Assembly: GCA_041946965.1 (NCBI GenBank)
Contig: JBHGBM010000058.1
Location: forward strand, 1 to 36,254
DNA length: 36,254 nucleotides
From: JBHGBM01 sp041946965
GTDB taxonomy: Bacteria > Acidobacteriota > Terriglobia > Bryobacterales > Bryobacteraceae
Direction of reading: 5' to 3'
The number at the start of each line of letters is the position of its first letter. Positions within the stretch are counted from its first letter, which is position 1. Under the pieces are notes generated by a model. That model made no database searches. It saw only the letters and a program-made list of their open reading frames with translations, and was not told where the DNA came from. Of this stretch, positions 27,626 through 34,217 are shown piece by piece. The position numbers and the translations under genes were made by a program.

Positions 27626-28186
27626 ATGGAAGGCAGCGTGGGTCCGGTGAACCAGTTCGCGTTGGTGATCTACATCCCCGAGCCGCTGGGTACGTTTCTG
27701 GACGAGCTTCGCCGGGAACTGGCGCCCGGGTGCAACCCCCGCGCGCACATCAGCGTGCTGCCCCCGCGCCCGCTCCGCCAGGACTGGCGCCCGGTCTGCC
27801 GCCTGGCGCGTGCCGTCACCGCGCGGTTTGCCGCGTTCGAGGTGGAAACCGGCGCGCTCCAGTTGTTTCCCCAGACGCAGGTGCTCTACCTGGAGCTGGG
27901 GCGCGGAGCGGAGCAGCTCAAGGAGATGCATGCCGCGCTGAACGGCAAGGCGCTCGAATTTCCCGAGCCCTACGCCTATCATCCCCATATCACAGTGGTT
28001 CAGAATGTGCCCGTCGAGGCAATCCCGTATTTGCGGGAGCGCGCCGCGTGCCGCTGGAACCAGTACTCCGGCCCGCGAGCGTTCCTGGCTGAGAGCGCCG
28101 CCTTCGTGCAGAACACGGCGGCGGACCGGTGGCTTGACCTGGCGCAGTTCCGGTTGGGGAGCGGATTATCCACACGTATCACTTAA
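27626..28186 (+). CDS. 2H phosphoesterase superfamily protein (LigT/2'-5' RNA ligase-like)
   Basis: The 186-residue protein has the two HxSx/HxTx motifs that define 2H phosphoesterases: H41-I-S43 (RAHISVLPP) and H121-I-T123 (YHPHITVVQ). They are about 80 residues apart, as usual. Members open or form 2',5' and cyclic phosphodiesters in RNA or small nucleotides; the physiological substrate here is unknown. ATG 27626 is taken as start; an in-frame GTG at 27599 would add nine residues and neither has a clear ribosome-binding site. Its stop shares the palindrome TTAA with the stop of the convergent lysozyme-like gene, so the two reading frames meet with a 4-bp overlap. Confidence 0.85.
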   Translation: MEGSVGPVNQFALVIYIPEPLGTFLDELRRELAPGCNPRAHISVLPPRPLRQDWRPVCRLARAVTARFAAFEVETGALQLFPQTQVLYLELGRGAEQLKEMHAALNGKALEFPEPYAYHPHITVVQNVPVEAIPYLRERAACRWNQYSGPRAFLAESAAFVQNTAADRWLDLAQFRLGSGLSTRIT

Positions 28187-29157
28187 GCCACCGTGCGGAA
28201 GAACTCGCGGCGCGAAAACGTGGAGGCCGCTTCCCGGCTGCCCTCTCCGAATTGCGCCGTGACGCGCCGCACCGATTCCCGTTGCATGGCCGCCAGCAGG
28301 TCCGCCTCCGCCATCCCCGGTGTGCGCACGGCCGCATAAATGGACGCCGCGCCGCCATCGCCGTGCTGGTTGGCCAGGTCCAGCAGGAAGGCGCAGCCGC
28401 GCTCGGACCGGATCTCCGGCGCCTTGGGGAGCAGCCGTGCGAGGGATGCCCGGTAGGCCTCGACCGCCATGTCCACCTGCACCTTCTGGAGATCCCGGTC
28501 GCGGCCCATGGCCAGGAAGCGGTCCAGCCAGGGCGGGTCCACGAGCGCATAACGCGGGTCCACGGTGCGGCCTGTGTCGCGTTCGACGCCCCCGTTCGGC
28601 AAGGCCGTGTGGGCCAGCAGGCCGGGGCCGTCCACGGCGAGCCGTGCGAAGATCGCCGGTTGCCGCGTTTGGAACCCCTGTAGAAGCTCGTGCAGGCGCC
28701 CGGGCCTCTGCGCCCACTGGATGATGCCGAAGGAGAGTCCGGCGCGGTCCGTGTTCCTGTTGACGCAATCGAAACGGCCGCCGGATTCGAACAGCGAGGT
28801 GGCGGCCACCGCGGCCAGGGTATCGTCCCAGTCGTAATCCAGCGCCAGCGCGAGGTAGCCGCGGCTGGCGGCGGGCCGGGAAGCCGGACGCCGTGCGAGG
28901 TCCAGGAGGAGTGCGGCATCGGCCTGCGGGCGGGCGTCCAGACCCGCCGCGGCCCGGCAGCCCAGCACGGCCTCGCGCGTCAGGTTCCCGAAAGTGCCGT
29001 AGCCCGGCGAGCGGGCATCGGGAATGCGCGTGTACCCCTGGCAGCGGAGCAGGTCCTGGAGGAGGCAGACCGCCTCGCGGTCCGGATCCCCCTGCGCCAG
29101 TGGGACGCCCCCGCCGGAAATCAGCCCGTCGATGCGCGGTATGCGTGTAAGTGCCAT
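28183..29157 (-). CDS. Peptidoglycan-binding-like/lysozyme-like protein
   Basis: The 324-residue protein has an N-terminal segment (about 28-75, LLQDLLRCQGYTRIP ... FGNLTREAVLGCRAAAGL) that reads as a peptidoglycan-binding type-1 helical domain. The rest resembles a lysozyme-fold domain. A candidate catalytic Glu is E124 (SLFESGGRFD), followed about 16 residues later by GLSFGIIQW (140-148). This is the glutamate-then-GxSxGxxQ arrangement of lytic transglycosylases and goose-type or phage lysozymes. No signal peptide is visible, which is odd for a wall-active enzyme. The start codon shares its A with the upstream stop (TAATG), so translation is coupled to the 162-residue gene before it. The catalytic assignment is an inference from motif spacing. 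Confidence 0.62.
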   Translation of the reverse strand: MALTRIPRIDGLISGGGVPLAQGDPDREAVCLLQDLLRCQGYTRIPDARSPGYGTFGNLTREAVLGCRAAAGLDARPQADAALLLDLARRPASRPAASRGYLALALDYDWDDTLAAVAATSLFESGGRFDCVNRNTDRAGLSFGIIQWAQRPGRLHELLQGFQTRQPAIFARLAVDGPGLLAHTALPNGGVERDTGRTVDPRYALVDPPWLDRFLAMGRDRDLQKVQVDMAVEAYRASLARLLPKAPEIRSERGCAFLLDLANQHGDGGAASIYAAVRTPGMAEADLLAAMQRESVRRVTAQFGEGSREAASTFSRREFFRTVA

Positions 29158-29645
29158 TATTCGAACAGCTTGCCCTGTTCCATTGGAACCGCTTTGGCCT
29201 TGGGCCTGGCCCTGGTAAGGGGACTGCCCACTACCCCGAGCACCTGAATCTCGGCCAGGGCGGCGCGGGGAACGAAAACCTTCTGGTTATTGGAAAACGG
29301 TTCCGGGGGAGTCACGGTGAAGCCGTAGGGTTCGACCAGCAGGAGGTTATTCGACATCACGCCGTCCATGATTTCCTCGTCGCGAAAACGCATGCGCACC
29401 CAAAGGCCGTCGATCTTCGGCCTGGTGTTGAAAACCCGGGATTCCGCCGGCTGCTCCAGGGCGTCGAAATCCCTAACAAAATGAACGGCTTTTACTTCGT
29501 TATACGAGACCACGGCGAAGCTTCCGTCGGGGGTCAGCAGTTCCACACCGTTCGGCCGGAGCCAGGCCTGCGGGTGTATGTACCCGGCCAGGGGCTCACG
29601 GTCGAACCGCCGGACCAGCACCTTCTTCGTCGTCGACCCTGCCAA
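29157..29645 (-). CDS. Unrecognised 162-residue protein, TTG start
   Basis: I do not recognise this family with confidence. The chain is beta-rich by pattern (KKVLVRRFDREPLAGYI, FAVVSYNEVKAVHFVRDF, LWVRMRFRDEEIMDGV, KVFVPRAALAEIQVLG), with a Pro/Lys-rich end before EQGKLFE. It has no membrane segment or signal peptide, so it is probably cytoplasmic. It could be a small ligand- or RNA-binding beta-barrel. The start is TTG at 29645, supported by GGGAGAGG a few bases upstream; no ATG is available nearby. It is divergent from xerD and its stop overlaps the start of the lysozyme-like gene as TAATG, so the two form one unit. Confidence 0.75.
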   Translation of the reverse strand: MAGSTTKKVLVRRFDREPLAGYIHPQAWLRPNGVELLTPDGSFAVVSYNEVKAVHFVRDFDALEQPAESRVFNTRPKIDGLWVRMRFRDEEIMDGVMSNNLLLVEPYGFTVTPPEPFSNNQKVFVPRAALAEIQVLGVVGSPLTRARPKAKAVPMEQGKLFE

Positions 29646-29691
29646 TGCCCTCTCCCTACAATCACTCTTCCTTATGTTTCGGCCGTTATTG

Positions 29692-29697
29692 TATCAT
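29692..29697 (+). promoter_or_regulatory. Candidate -10 element (TATCAT) of xerD
   Basis: TATCAT (five of six to TATAAT) ends seven bases before the ATG at 29705, with no Shine-Dalgarno between. It supports ATG 29705 rather than 29645 as the xerD start. Confidence 0.42.
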
Positions 29698-29704
29698 TGG
29701 CACG

Positions 29705-30604
29705 ATGAACCCAGCGGCCAGCGTTGAACCGATGGGCGCCCGGATTGCGGCTTTTCTGCATTATTGCCGTGCCGAGAAGGGTTTAGCCGCGAACTCGCTG
29801 GCGGCGTATGGCCGCGATCTGCGCCGGTTTGCGGCCTTCGAGCCGGGCGAGCCGTCCTTGGACGAGCAAAAGCTCGGCCGTTACATCGATCACTTATTCA
29901 GGTCCGGGTTGGGGAGCCGTTCCATAGCCCGGCATGTGACCACGCTTCGCAATTTTTTCCGTTTTCTGGCCGGCGAGGGACTCGTCTCCCGCGATCCCAC
30001 CGAGCACCTGGGTGCGCCGAAACAGTGGCGCGAGATCCCTAAGTTCCTGAATTTTAGCGACATAGAACGCCTGATGGATACCCCTGACCCGGACCGTCCA
30101 GCCGGACTGCGGGACCGCGCCATGTTGCAGTTGCTTTACGCCACCGGGGTGCGGGTCTCGGAGTTGTGCGGCCTGACGGTTACCGACCTGAACACCCAAA
30201 TGGGCTACCTGAGGGTCACCGGGAAGGGGAATAAGCAGCGGCTGGTGCCCGTGGGAGACGCAGCCATCCGGGCCATTGGCCAGTACATGGCGGATGGCCG
30301 CGGCAAGCTGCTCAAAGGGAGAGCGAGCCGTTACCTGTTCGTAACGGCGCGCGGCGGGCGGCTCACCCGCCAGGCATTCTGGAAACTGCTGGCCGGACAC
30401 GGCCGGCGCGCCGGGATCTTTCACGGACTGACGCCGCACGTGGTGCGGCACAGTTTCGCCACCCATCTGCTGGAACGGGGGGCGGACCTGCGAAGCGTGC
30501 AAACCATGCTGGGCCACGCGGATATCTCGACCACGCAAATCTATACCCACGTGCTCCGGTCGAGGCTCCGCCAAACCCTGGACAAGCATCATCCCCGTGC
30601 CTGA
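29705..30604 (+). CDS. xerD: Tyrosine recombinase XerD
   Basis: The 299-residue product has the size of XerC/XerD. It has an N-terminal SAM-like DNA-binding domain (about 12-100, FLHYCRAEKGLAANSLAAYG) and a full catalytic set: R150 (ATGVRVSEL), K174 (GKGNKQR), H245 and R248 (HVVRHSF), H271 (LGHADIS) and the nucleophile Y280 (QIYTHV). The extreme C-terminus HHPRA and the GADLRSVQ segment match XerD better than XerC. XerD works with XerC at dif to resolve chromosome dimers; XerC is not in the window and no dif site was recognised. The start at 29705 gives the family length and has a -10-like element just upstream; ATG 29732 is an alternative. Confidence 0.93.
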   Translation: MNPAASVEPMGARIAAFLHYCRAEKGLAANSLAAYGRDLRRFAAFEPGEPSLDEQKLGRYIDHLFRSGLGSRSIARHVTTLRNFFRFLAGEGLVSRDPTEHLGAPKQWREIPKFLNFSDIERLMDTPDPDRPAGLRDRAMLQLLYATGVRVSELCGLTVTDLNTQMGYLRVTGKGNKQRLVPVGDAAIRAIGQYMADGRGKLLKGRASRYLFVTARGGRLTRQAFWKLLAGHGRRAGIFHGLTPHVVRHSFATHLLERGADLRSVQTMLGHADISTTQIYTHVLRSRLRQTLDKHHPRA

Positions 30605-30636
30605 CGGGGCGGAGAAATGCAGCCGGAACTGACGCG

Positions 30637-31947
30637 ATGAGCGACTACATGTTCATGTTGGAGAACCACCTGAGCGCGGAGCAGAATCGGGTGGTCACGG
30701 AGGTGCAGGCCGCTGCGACCCTGGCCAACGTGGGCGTTTTCCTGGCGGGTGGAGCCATGCGAGACATGCTCGGCGGCTTCCAGGTCCGCGATCTCGATTT
30801 CAGCGTGGAAGGAAACGCCCTCAAACTCGCCAAGGCGGTTGCCGAGAAGACCGGCGCGCGGACCGTCGCTACCGACGAGGTCCGCAAGAGTGCGGAACTG
30901 GTGTTCCCCGGCGGCGTCACGGCGCAGATCGCCATGGCGCGGGCCGAGCGCTACGGCAAGACCGGCGGCAAGCCCCAGATCGCCCCGGCCACCATCCAGG
31001 AGGATCTGCGCGGCCGCGATTTCACCGTCAACGCCATCGCGCTTTCGCTCAACCGGGCGTCGCGCGGGCTGCTGCTCGACCCTACCAACGGCCTGGCCGA
31101 CCTCGAGCACCGTGAATTGCGGGCGGTGGGCATTTACACCCTCTACGACGAACCGGTGCGGCTGCTGCGGCTCATCCGCTTCGCCGTCCGGCTGAACTTC
31201 GCCATCGACCCCCGGACGCGGCAGCAGTATGAGAATGCGCGCGCCGCCGAGGTCGAGAAACTGATTCCGCCGCGGTCGCTGTTCGAAGAACTGCGGCAGA
31301 TCGCCCAGGAGCCCAGTCCGAGTGAAGTGCTGAAGGCCCTGGAACAAGAGGGCCTGCTCACTCTGTTCTCTCCCATCCTGGCCGGGCCCAAATTCAATCT
31401 TGCCGGGCTGGCGAAACTCGACAAGGCCATGCGCCTGCTGCCCGACCAGGCTGCGAGCCGCGCCGGGCGGCCGGCGCCGTTCCTCTACGCGCTGACGGAG
31501 AAGTTTGCGCCTCGCGAGAAGAGCGAGCTTGCCAAGCGCCTGGAGATGCGCAAGCCCGAGATCGACGCCTGGCAGAAGCTGGAGGCGCGCGCCCGCAAGC
31601 TGGAGCACGCGCTCAAGTCCGCGCGGGTGAAGAAGCCCTCGCAGGTGTACGGCATCCTATCGAAGGCGCCCGCCGACGAGGTCTGCTTCGTGCTCTACCG
31701 CTCCGCCCTCAAGCCCGTGCAGGAACGGGTGAAGAACTATTTCCAGAAGTACTTGCCCCTGGCCATGGAGATCGGCCCGGAGGAGCTTGCGGCTATCACC
31801 GCCCGCCCGGGCACGCCGCAATACGAGAAGGCGCGCACGGAACTGGTGGCTGCGCATCTTGATCGCCGGCCGCGCCGTGCGGCCGCGCCGGCGCCCGAAC
31901 CGCCGCCCGAGCCCGCTCCCCGCGGCCGGCCGCGCGTGAACGCCTGA
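30637..31947 (+). CDS. CCA-adding/poly(A) polymerase-family tRNA nucleotidyltransferase
   Basis: The 436-residue protein belongs to class II tRNA nucleotidyltransferases/poly(A) polymerases. The head domain begins with G38-G39 and R42-D43 (LAGGAMRDMLG), followed by the catalytic acidic pair D52-x-D54 (VRDLDFSVEG). The second conserved stretch, RGRDFTVNAIAL, is at about 127-138, and the neck segment LYDEPVRLLRLIRFAVRL at about 169-186. The enzyme would add or repair the 3'-CCA of tRNAs; some bacteria split CCA addition between two such enzymes, which cannot be excluded here. The tail after about 400 is Pro/Ala/Arg-rich (PAPEPPPEPAP) and probably disordered. It follows xerD by 32 bp and is followed by the nitroreductase-like gene after 17 bp. 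Confidence 0.88.
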   Translation: MSDYMFMLENHLSAEQNRVVTEVQAAATLANVGVFLAGGAMRDMLGGFQVRDLDFSVEGNALKLAKAVAEKTGARTVATDEVRKSAELVFPGGVTAQIAMARAERYGKTGGKPQIAPATIQEDLRGRDFTVNAIALSLNRASRGLLLDPTNGLADLEHRELRAVGIYTLYDEPVRLLRLIRFAVRLNFAIDPRTRQQYENARAAEVEKLIPPRSLFEELRQIAQEPSPSEVLKALEQEGLLTLFSPILAGPKFNLAGLAKLDKAMRLLPDQAASRAGRPAPFLYALTEKFAPREKSELAKRLEMRKPEIDAWQKLEARARKLEHALKSARVKKPSQVYGILSKAPADEVCFVLYRSALKPVQERVKNYFQKYLPLAMEIGPEELAAITARPGTPQYEKARTELVAAHLDRRPRRAAAPAPEPPPEPAPRGRPRVNA

Positions 31948-31964
31948 GTTTTGGAGAAGCTCAC

Positions 31965-32612
31965 ATGAAAATGAACCTGCGCTTCTGCGCCGCTTTACTT
32001 TGCGCCGCCATGGCGGCTCCCGCCGTGGCGCAGGACCTGCAACCGATCCAATTGCCCAAGCCCCGCATTACCGGCGGCAAGCCGCTCATGGAAGCTCTGG
32101 CGCTGCGCTCCTCCGCGCGCGAGTTCGGCCCCGAGAAGCTCGGCCCGCAAGTGCTTTCCGATATGCTCTGGGCGGCGTGGGGGTTCAACCGCCCGGATGC
32201 GGGCAAGCGCACCGCCCCGTCATCCACCAACCGGCAGGAAATCGACGTTTACGTGGCCACCGCCGAGGGCGCTTACCTGTACGACGCCAAGGCCAACCGC
32301 CTTCAGCCGGTTGCCGCCGGAGATCTCCGCGCCGCCACGGGCACGCAGCCCTACGTGGGGACCGCGGCTCTCAACCTGGTCTACGTTGCCGATTACGCCA
32401 GAATGGCCGGATCGAACGACCAGGCAAAGGCCGTCACCGCCGCGGTGAACACCGGCTTCATCAGCCAGAATGTGTACCTTTATTGCGCTTCCGAGGGTTT
32501 GGCTACCGTGGTGCGCGGCAGCGTAAACCGCGATGAGTTGGCCAAGGCCCTGAAGCTCCGCCCCGAACAGCACGTGACTTACGCCCAGAGCGTCGGCTAT
32601 CCCAAGAAATAG
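31965..32612 (+). CDS. Exported SagB-type nitroreductase-fold protein
   Basis: The 215-residue protein has a clear Sec signal peptide (about 1-23, CAALLCAAMAAPAVAQD). The mature part has the FMN-dependent nitroreductase/SagB fold: LALRSSAREFG near 45, the FMN-contacting segment TAPSSTNRQEIDVYV near 85-98, and ASEGLATVVRG near 180. Nitroreductases reduce nitro groups, quinones or flavins; SagB types oxidise azolines. No ThcOx-type peptide or cyclodehydratase gene is nearby. Secretion of an FMN protein by Sec rather than Tat is unusual, since the cofactor would have to be bound outside the cytoplasm. GGAG lies about seven to ten bases before the start. Function is unknown. Confidence 0.83.
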   Translation: MKMNLRFCAALLCAAMAAPAVAQDLQPIQLPKPRITGGKPLMEALALRSSAREFGPEKLGPQVLSDMLWAAWGFNRPDAGKRTAPSSTNRQEIDVYVATAEGAYLYDAKANRLQPVAAGDLRAATGTQPYVGTAALNLVYVADYARMAGSNDQAKAVTAAVNTGFISQNVYLYCASEGLATVVRGSVNRDELAKALKLRPEQHVTYAQSVGYPKK

Positions 32613-32626
32613 CCGCGTGAGGAATC

Positions 32627-32644
32627 ACACGGTTTTTACCGTGT
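32627..32644. terminator. Perfect hairpin after the nitroreductase-like gene, possible terminator
   Basis: ACACGGT (32627-32633) and ACCGTGT (32638-32644) pair perfectly around a TTTT loop, 15 bp after the stop codon at 32612. There is no T-run on the 3' side (it continues AAAAAC), so it is not a textbook intrinsic terminator. It occupies the 183-bp gap 32613-32795 together with the sigma-54-like site at 32695. Confidence 0.38.
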
Positions 32645-32694
32645 AAAAACTCCCCGCCGCGCAGCGCCGTTGCAGAAAACAAACACCTTGATTT

Positions 32695-32710
32695 TGGCAT
32701 GCCGCGTGCG
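32695..32710 (+). promoter_or_regulatory. Candidate sigma-54 (-24/-12) promoter upstream of the PilZ gene
   Basis: TGGCATGCCGCGTGCG has the invariant GG (32696-32697) and GC (32708-32709) separated by exactly ten bases. It matches 9 of the 12 specified positions of TGGCACG-N4-TTGCW. No acceptable sigma-70 pair was found in the same gap. The site is about 85 bp upstream of the PilZ start, which has a normal ribosome-binding site, consistent with a leadered transcript. No enhancer-binding protein gene is in the window. Confidence 0.42.
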
Positions 32711-32795
32711 AAGGGGTATGGTTCTCTTCCATCCGCACTAGCTGTCCATGCACGACCTGGGAGGAGGCATCAGCCCAAAACAAGGAGTGTCACGC

Positions 32796-33152
32796 ATGGA
32801 AATGATTCAGGGCGACCGGCGCACGGACCGCCGCTACGACATGCAGTTGAAGCTGCACTACCGGCTCATGAAGGGGAGCCGGGTTCTACACGAAGGTACC
32901 GGGATCACTCGCAACATGAGCCGCGGGGGCATTCAGTTCGAGGCCGACCGCAGCCTGCAATCGGGGTCGCTCGTCGAGTTGTCCATCGAGTGGCCCATCC
33001 CGCTCCGGGGCCGCACCCCGATCAGACTGCACGTGATGGGTTACGTGACCCGCTCCTGCCGCAAGGTGGTGGCCCTGCACTCCACCTGGCACGAGTTCGT
33101 GGCCGCCGCCGTTGAGCGGCAGCCTGAGCCGCAAGCGGCACTCGCCATCTGA
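32796..33152 (+). CDS. Single-domain PilZ protein, putative c-di-GMP receptor
   Basis: The 118-residue protein is essentially one PilZ domain. Both ligand motifs are present: the RxxxR loop at R8/R9 to R12/R13 (DRRTDRRYDM) and the NxSxxG motif at N40-M-S42-R-G-G45. It should therefore be able to bind cyclic di-GMP and act as a small cytoplasmic adaptor. Its target is unknown; no flagellar, pilus or cellulose genes are nearby. The start at 32796 is fixed by AAGGAG at 32782-32787, eight bases upstream. An in-frame ATG at 32748 would add 16 residues without such a site. A sigma-54-like promoter lies about 85 bp upstream. yvcK follows after 37 bp. Confidence 0.88.
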   Translation: MEMIQGDRRTDRRYDMQLKLHYRLMKGSRVLHEGTGITRNMSRGGIQFEADRSLQSGSLVELSIEWPIPLRGRTPIRLHVMGYVTRSCRKVVALHSTWHEFVAAAVERQPEPQAALAI

Positions 33153-33171
33153 AGTCTCCCCCGGATCGCGG

Positions 33172-33177
33172 TATCCT
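33172..33177 (+). promoter_or_regulatory. Candidate -10 element (TATCCT) of yvcK-glmU
   Basis: TATCCT ends twelve bases before ATG 33190 in the 37-bp gap after the PilZ gene. It fits TANNNT and would give a very short leader. Confidence 0.28.
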
Positions 33178-33189
33178 CAAGAGTGATTG

Positions 33190-34215
33190 ATGGATAAAGA
33201 GGAACCGCTAAGGGTTGTCGCGATCGGGGGCGGAACCGGACTTTCGGCCCTGCTTCAGGGCCTGAAGCGCTACGCCCAGCGCCCGCGCGGCCAAACCAAT
33301 GGGTTGCCGCGCGTGGAGGTGACCGCCGTGGTCACGGTCACCGACGACGGCGGCAGTTCCGGGAGGCTGCGGCGTGACTTCGACGTTTTGCCGCCGGGCG
33401 ACATCCGCAACTGCATGGTGGCGCTCTCCGAAGACGAGGCGCTGCTCTCCAGGCTGTTTCAGTACCGTTTTCAGAGCGGCCGCGGCCTGAAAGGCCACAG
33501 TTTCGGGAACCTCTTTCTGACCGCCCTCACCCGCGTGATGGGCGACTTCCCCGAAGCCGTGAAGGCATCGGCGGAAGTTCTGAAGATCGCCGGGCGTATC
33601 TACCCTTCCACGGCGGCCAATGTGGCGCTGGAGGCCACGCTTCAAGACGGCTCGCGGGTGGTGGGGGAGACCCGCATCAGCCGCAGCCGGCAAAGAATCC
33701 GGAAGATCCGCCTTATCCCGCGCCGGGTAGCGCCCCTGGCCGCGACCGTCTCGGCGGTGGCCGACGCCGACGTGATCACGCTCGGTCCCGGCTCGCTGTT
33801 CACTAGCGTGATTCCGAACCTGCTGGTGACAGGCATCGCCGCCGCAATCCGCCAGTCGCCGGCGGTGAAAGCCTACTTCGTCAACCTCATGTGGCAGCCG
33901 GGGGAGACTACAAGATTCCGCGCTTCGGATCACCTGCGGGCCATTGCGGCGCACGCCGGCGGAAACCTGGTCGACTACGCGGTTATCAATGTCCGGCCGA
34001 TAGCCCAGGCCCTGAAGAAACGGTACGCGCGGCAGGAGGCGCTGCCCGTCGAGAACGACGTGGAGCGCATCATCCGGATGGGCATCAAAGTCATGGCGGG
34101 CAATCTGGCCCTGCAAACCGAGACGGTGCGGCACGACCCGGACCAGATTGCCGCCATGACGGTCCGGCTGGCGCGCGAGGGGCGCCAGATGCGTATGAAA
34201 GCGAAAAAATCCTGA
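33190..34215 (+). CDS. yvcK: YvcK/GlmR-type UDP-GlcNAc-binding factor (CofD-like fold)
   Basis: The 341-residue protein belongs to the YvcK (GlmR) branch of the CofD-like family. It has the nucleotide loop IGGGTGLSALLQGLK at about 12-26, VTDDGGSSGRLR at about 53-64, PPGDIRNC near 71 and GHSFGNLFL near 100. In Bacillus subtilis this protein binds UDP-GlcNAc and stimulates GlmS, steering carbon into cell-wall precursors; YvcK proteins are also needed for cell shape on gluconeogenic carbon. A regulatory role is therefore expected. ATG 33190 is preferred over TTG 33187, which immediately precedes it. The glmU start lies two bases after the stop, which couples a UDP-GlcNAc sensor with the enzyme that makes UDP-GlcNAc. 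In Firmicutes and Actinobacteria the gene usually sits beside rapZ and whiA instead. Confidence 0.92.
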   Translation: MDKEEPLRVVAIGGGTGLSALLQGLKRYAQRPRGQTNGLPRVEVTAVVTVTDDGGSSGRLRRDFDVLPPGDIRNCMVALSEDEALLSRLFQYRFQSGRGLKGHSFGNLFLTALTRVMGDFPEAVKASAEVLKIAGRIYPSTAANVALEATLQDGSRVVGETRISRSRQRIRKIRLIPRRVAPLAATVSAVADADVITLGPGSLFTSVIPNLLVTGIAAAIRQSPAVKAYFVNLMWQPGETTRFRASDHLRAIAAHAGGNLVDYAVINVRPIAQALKKRYARQEALPVENDVERIIRMGIKVMAGNLALQTETVRHDPDQIAAMTVRLAREGRQMRMKAKKS

Positions 34216-34217
34216 CT

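Noticed and set aside
29705..30604. xerD as the integrase of an integrated element
   Set aside because: The C-terminus and length match the housekeeping XerD. No att-like repeats, tRNA or phage genes are nearby.
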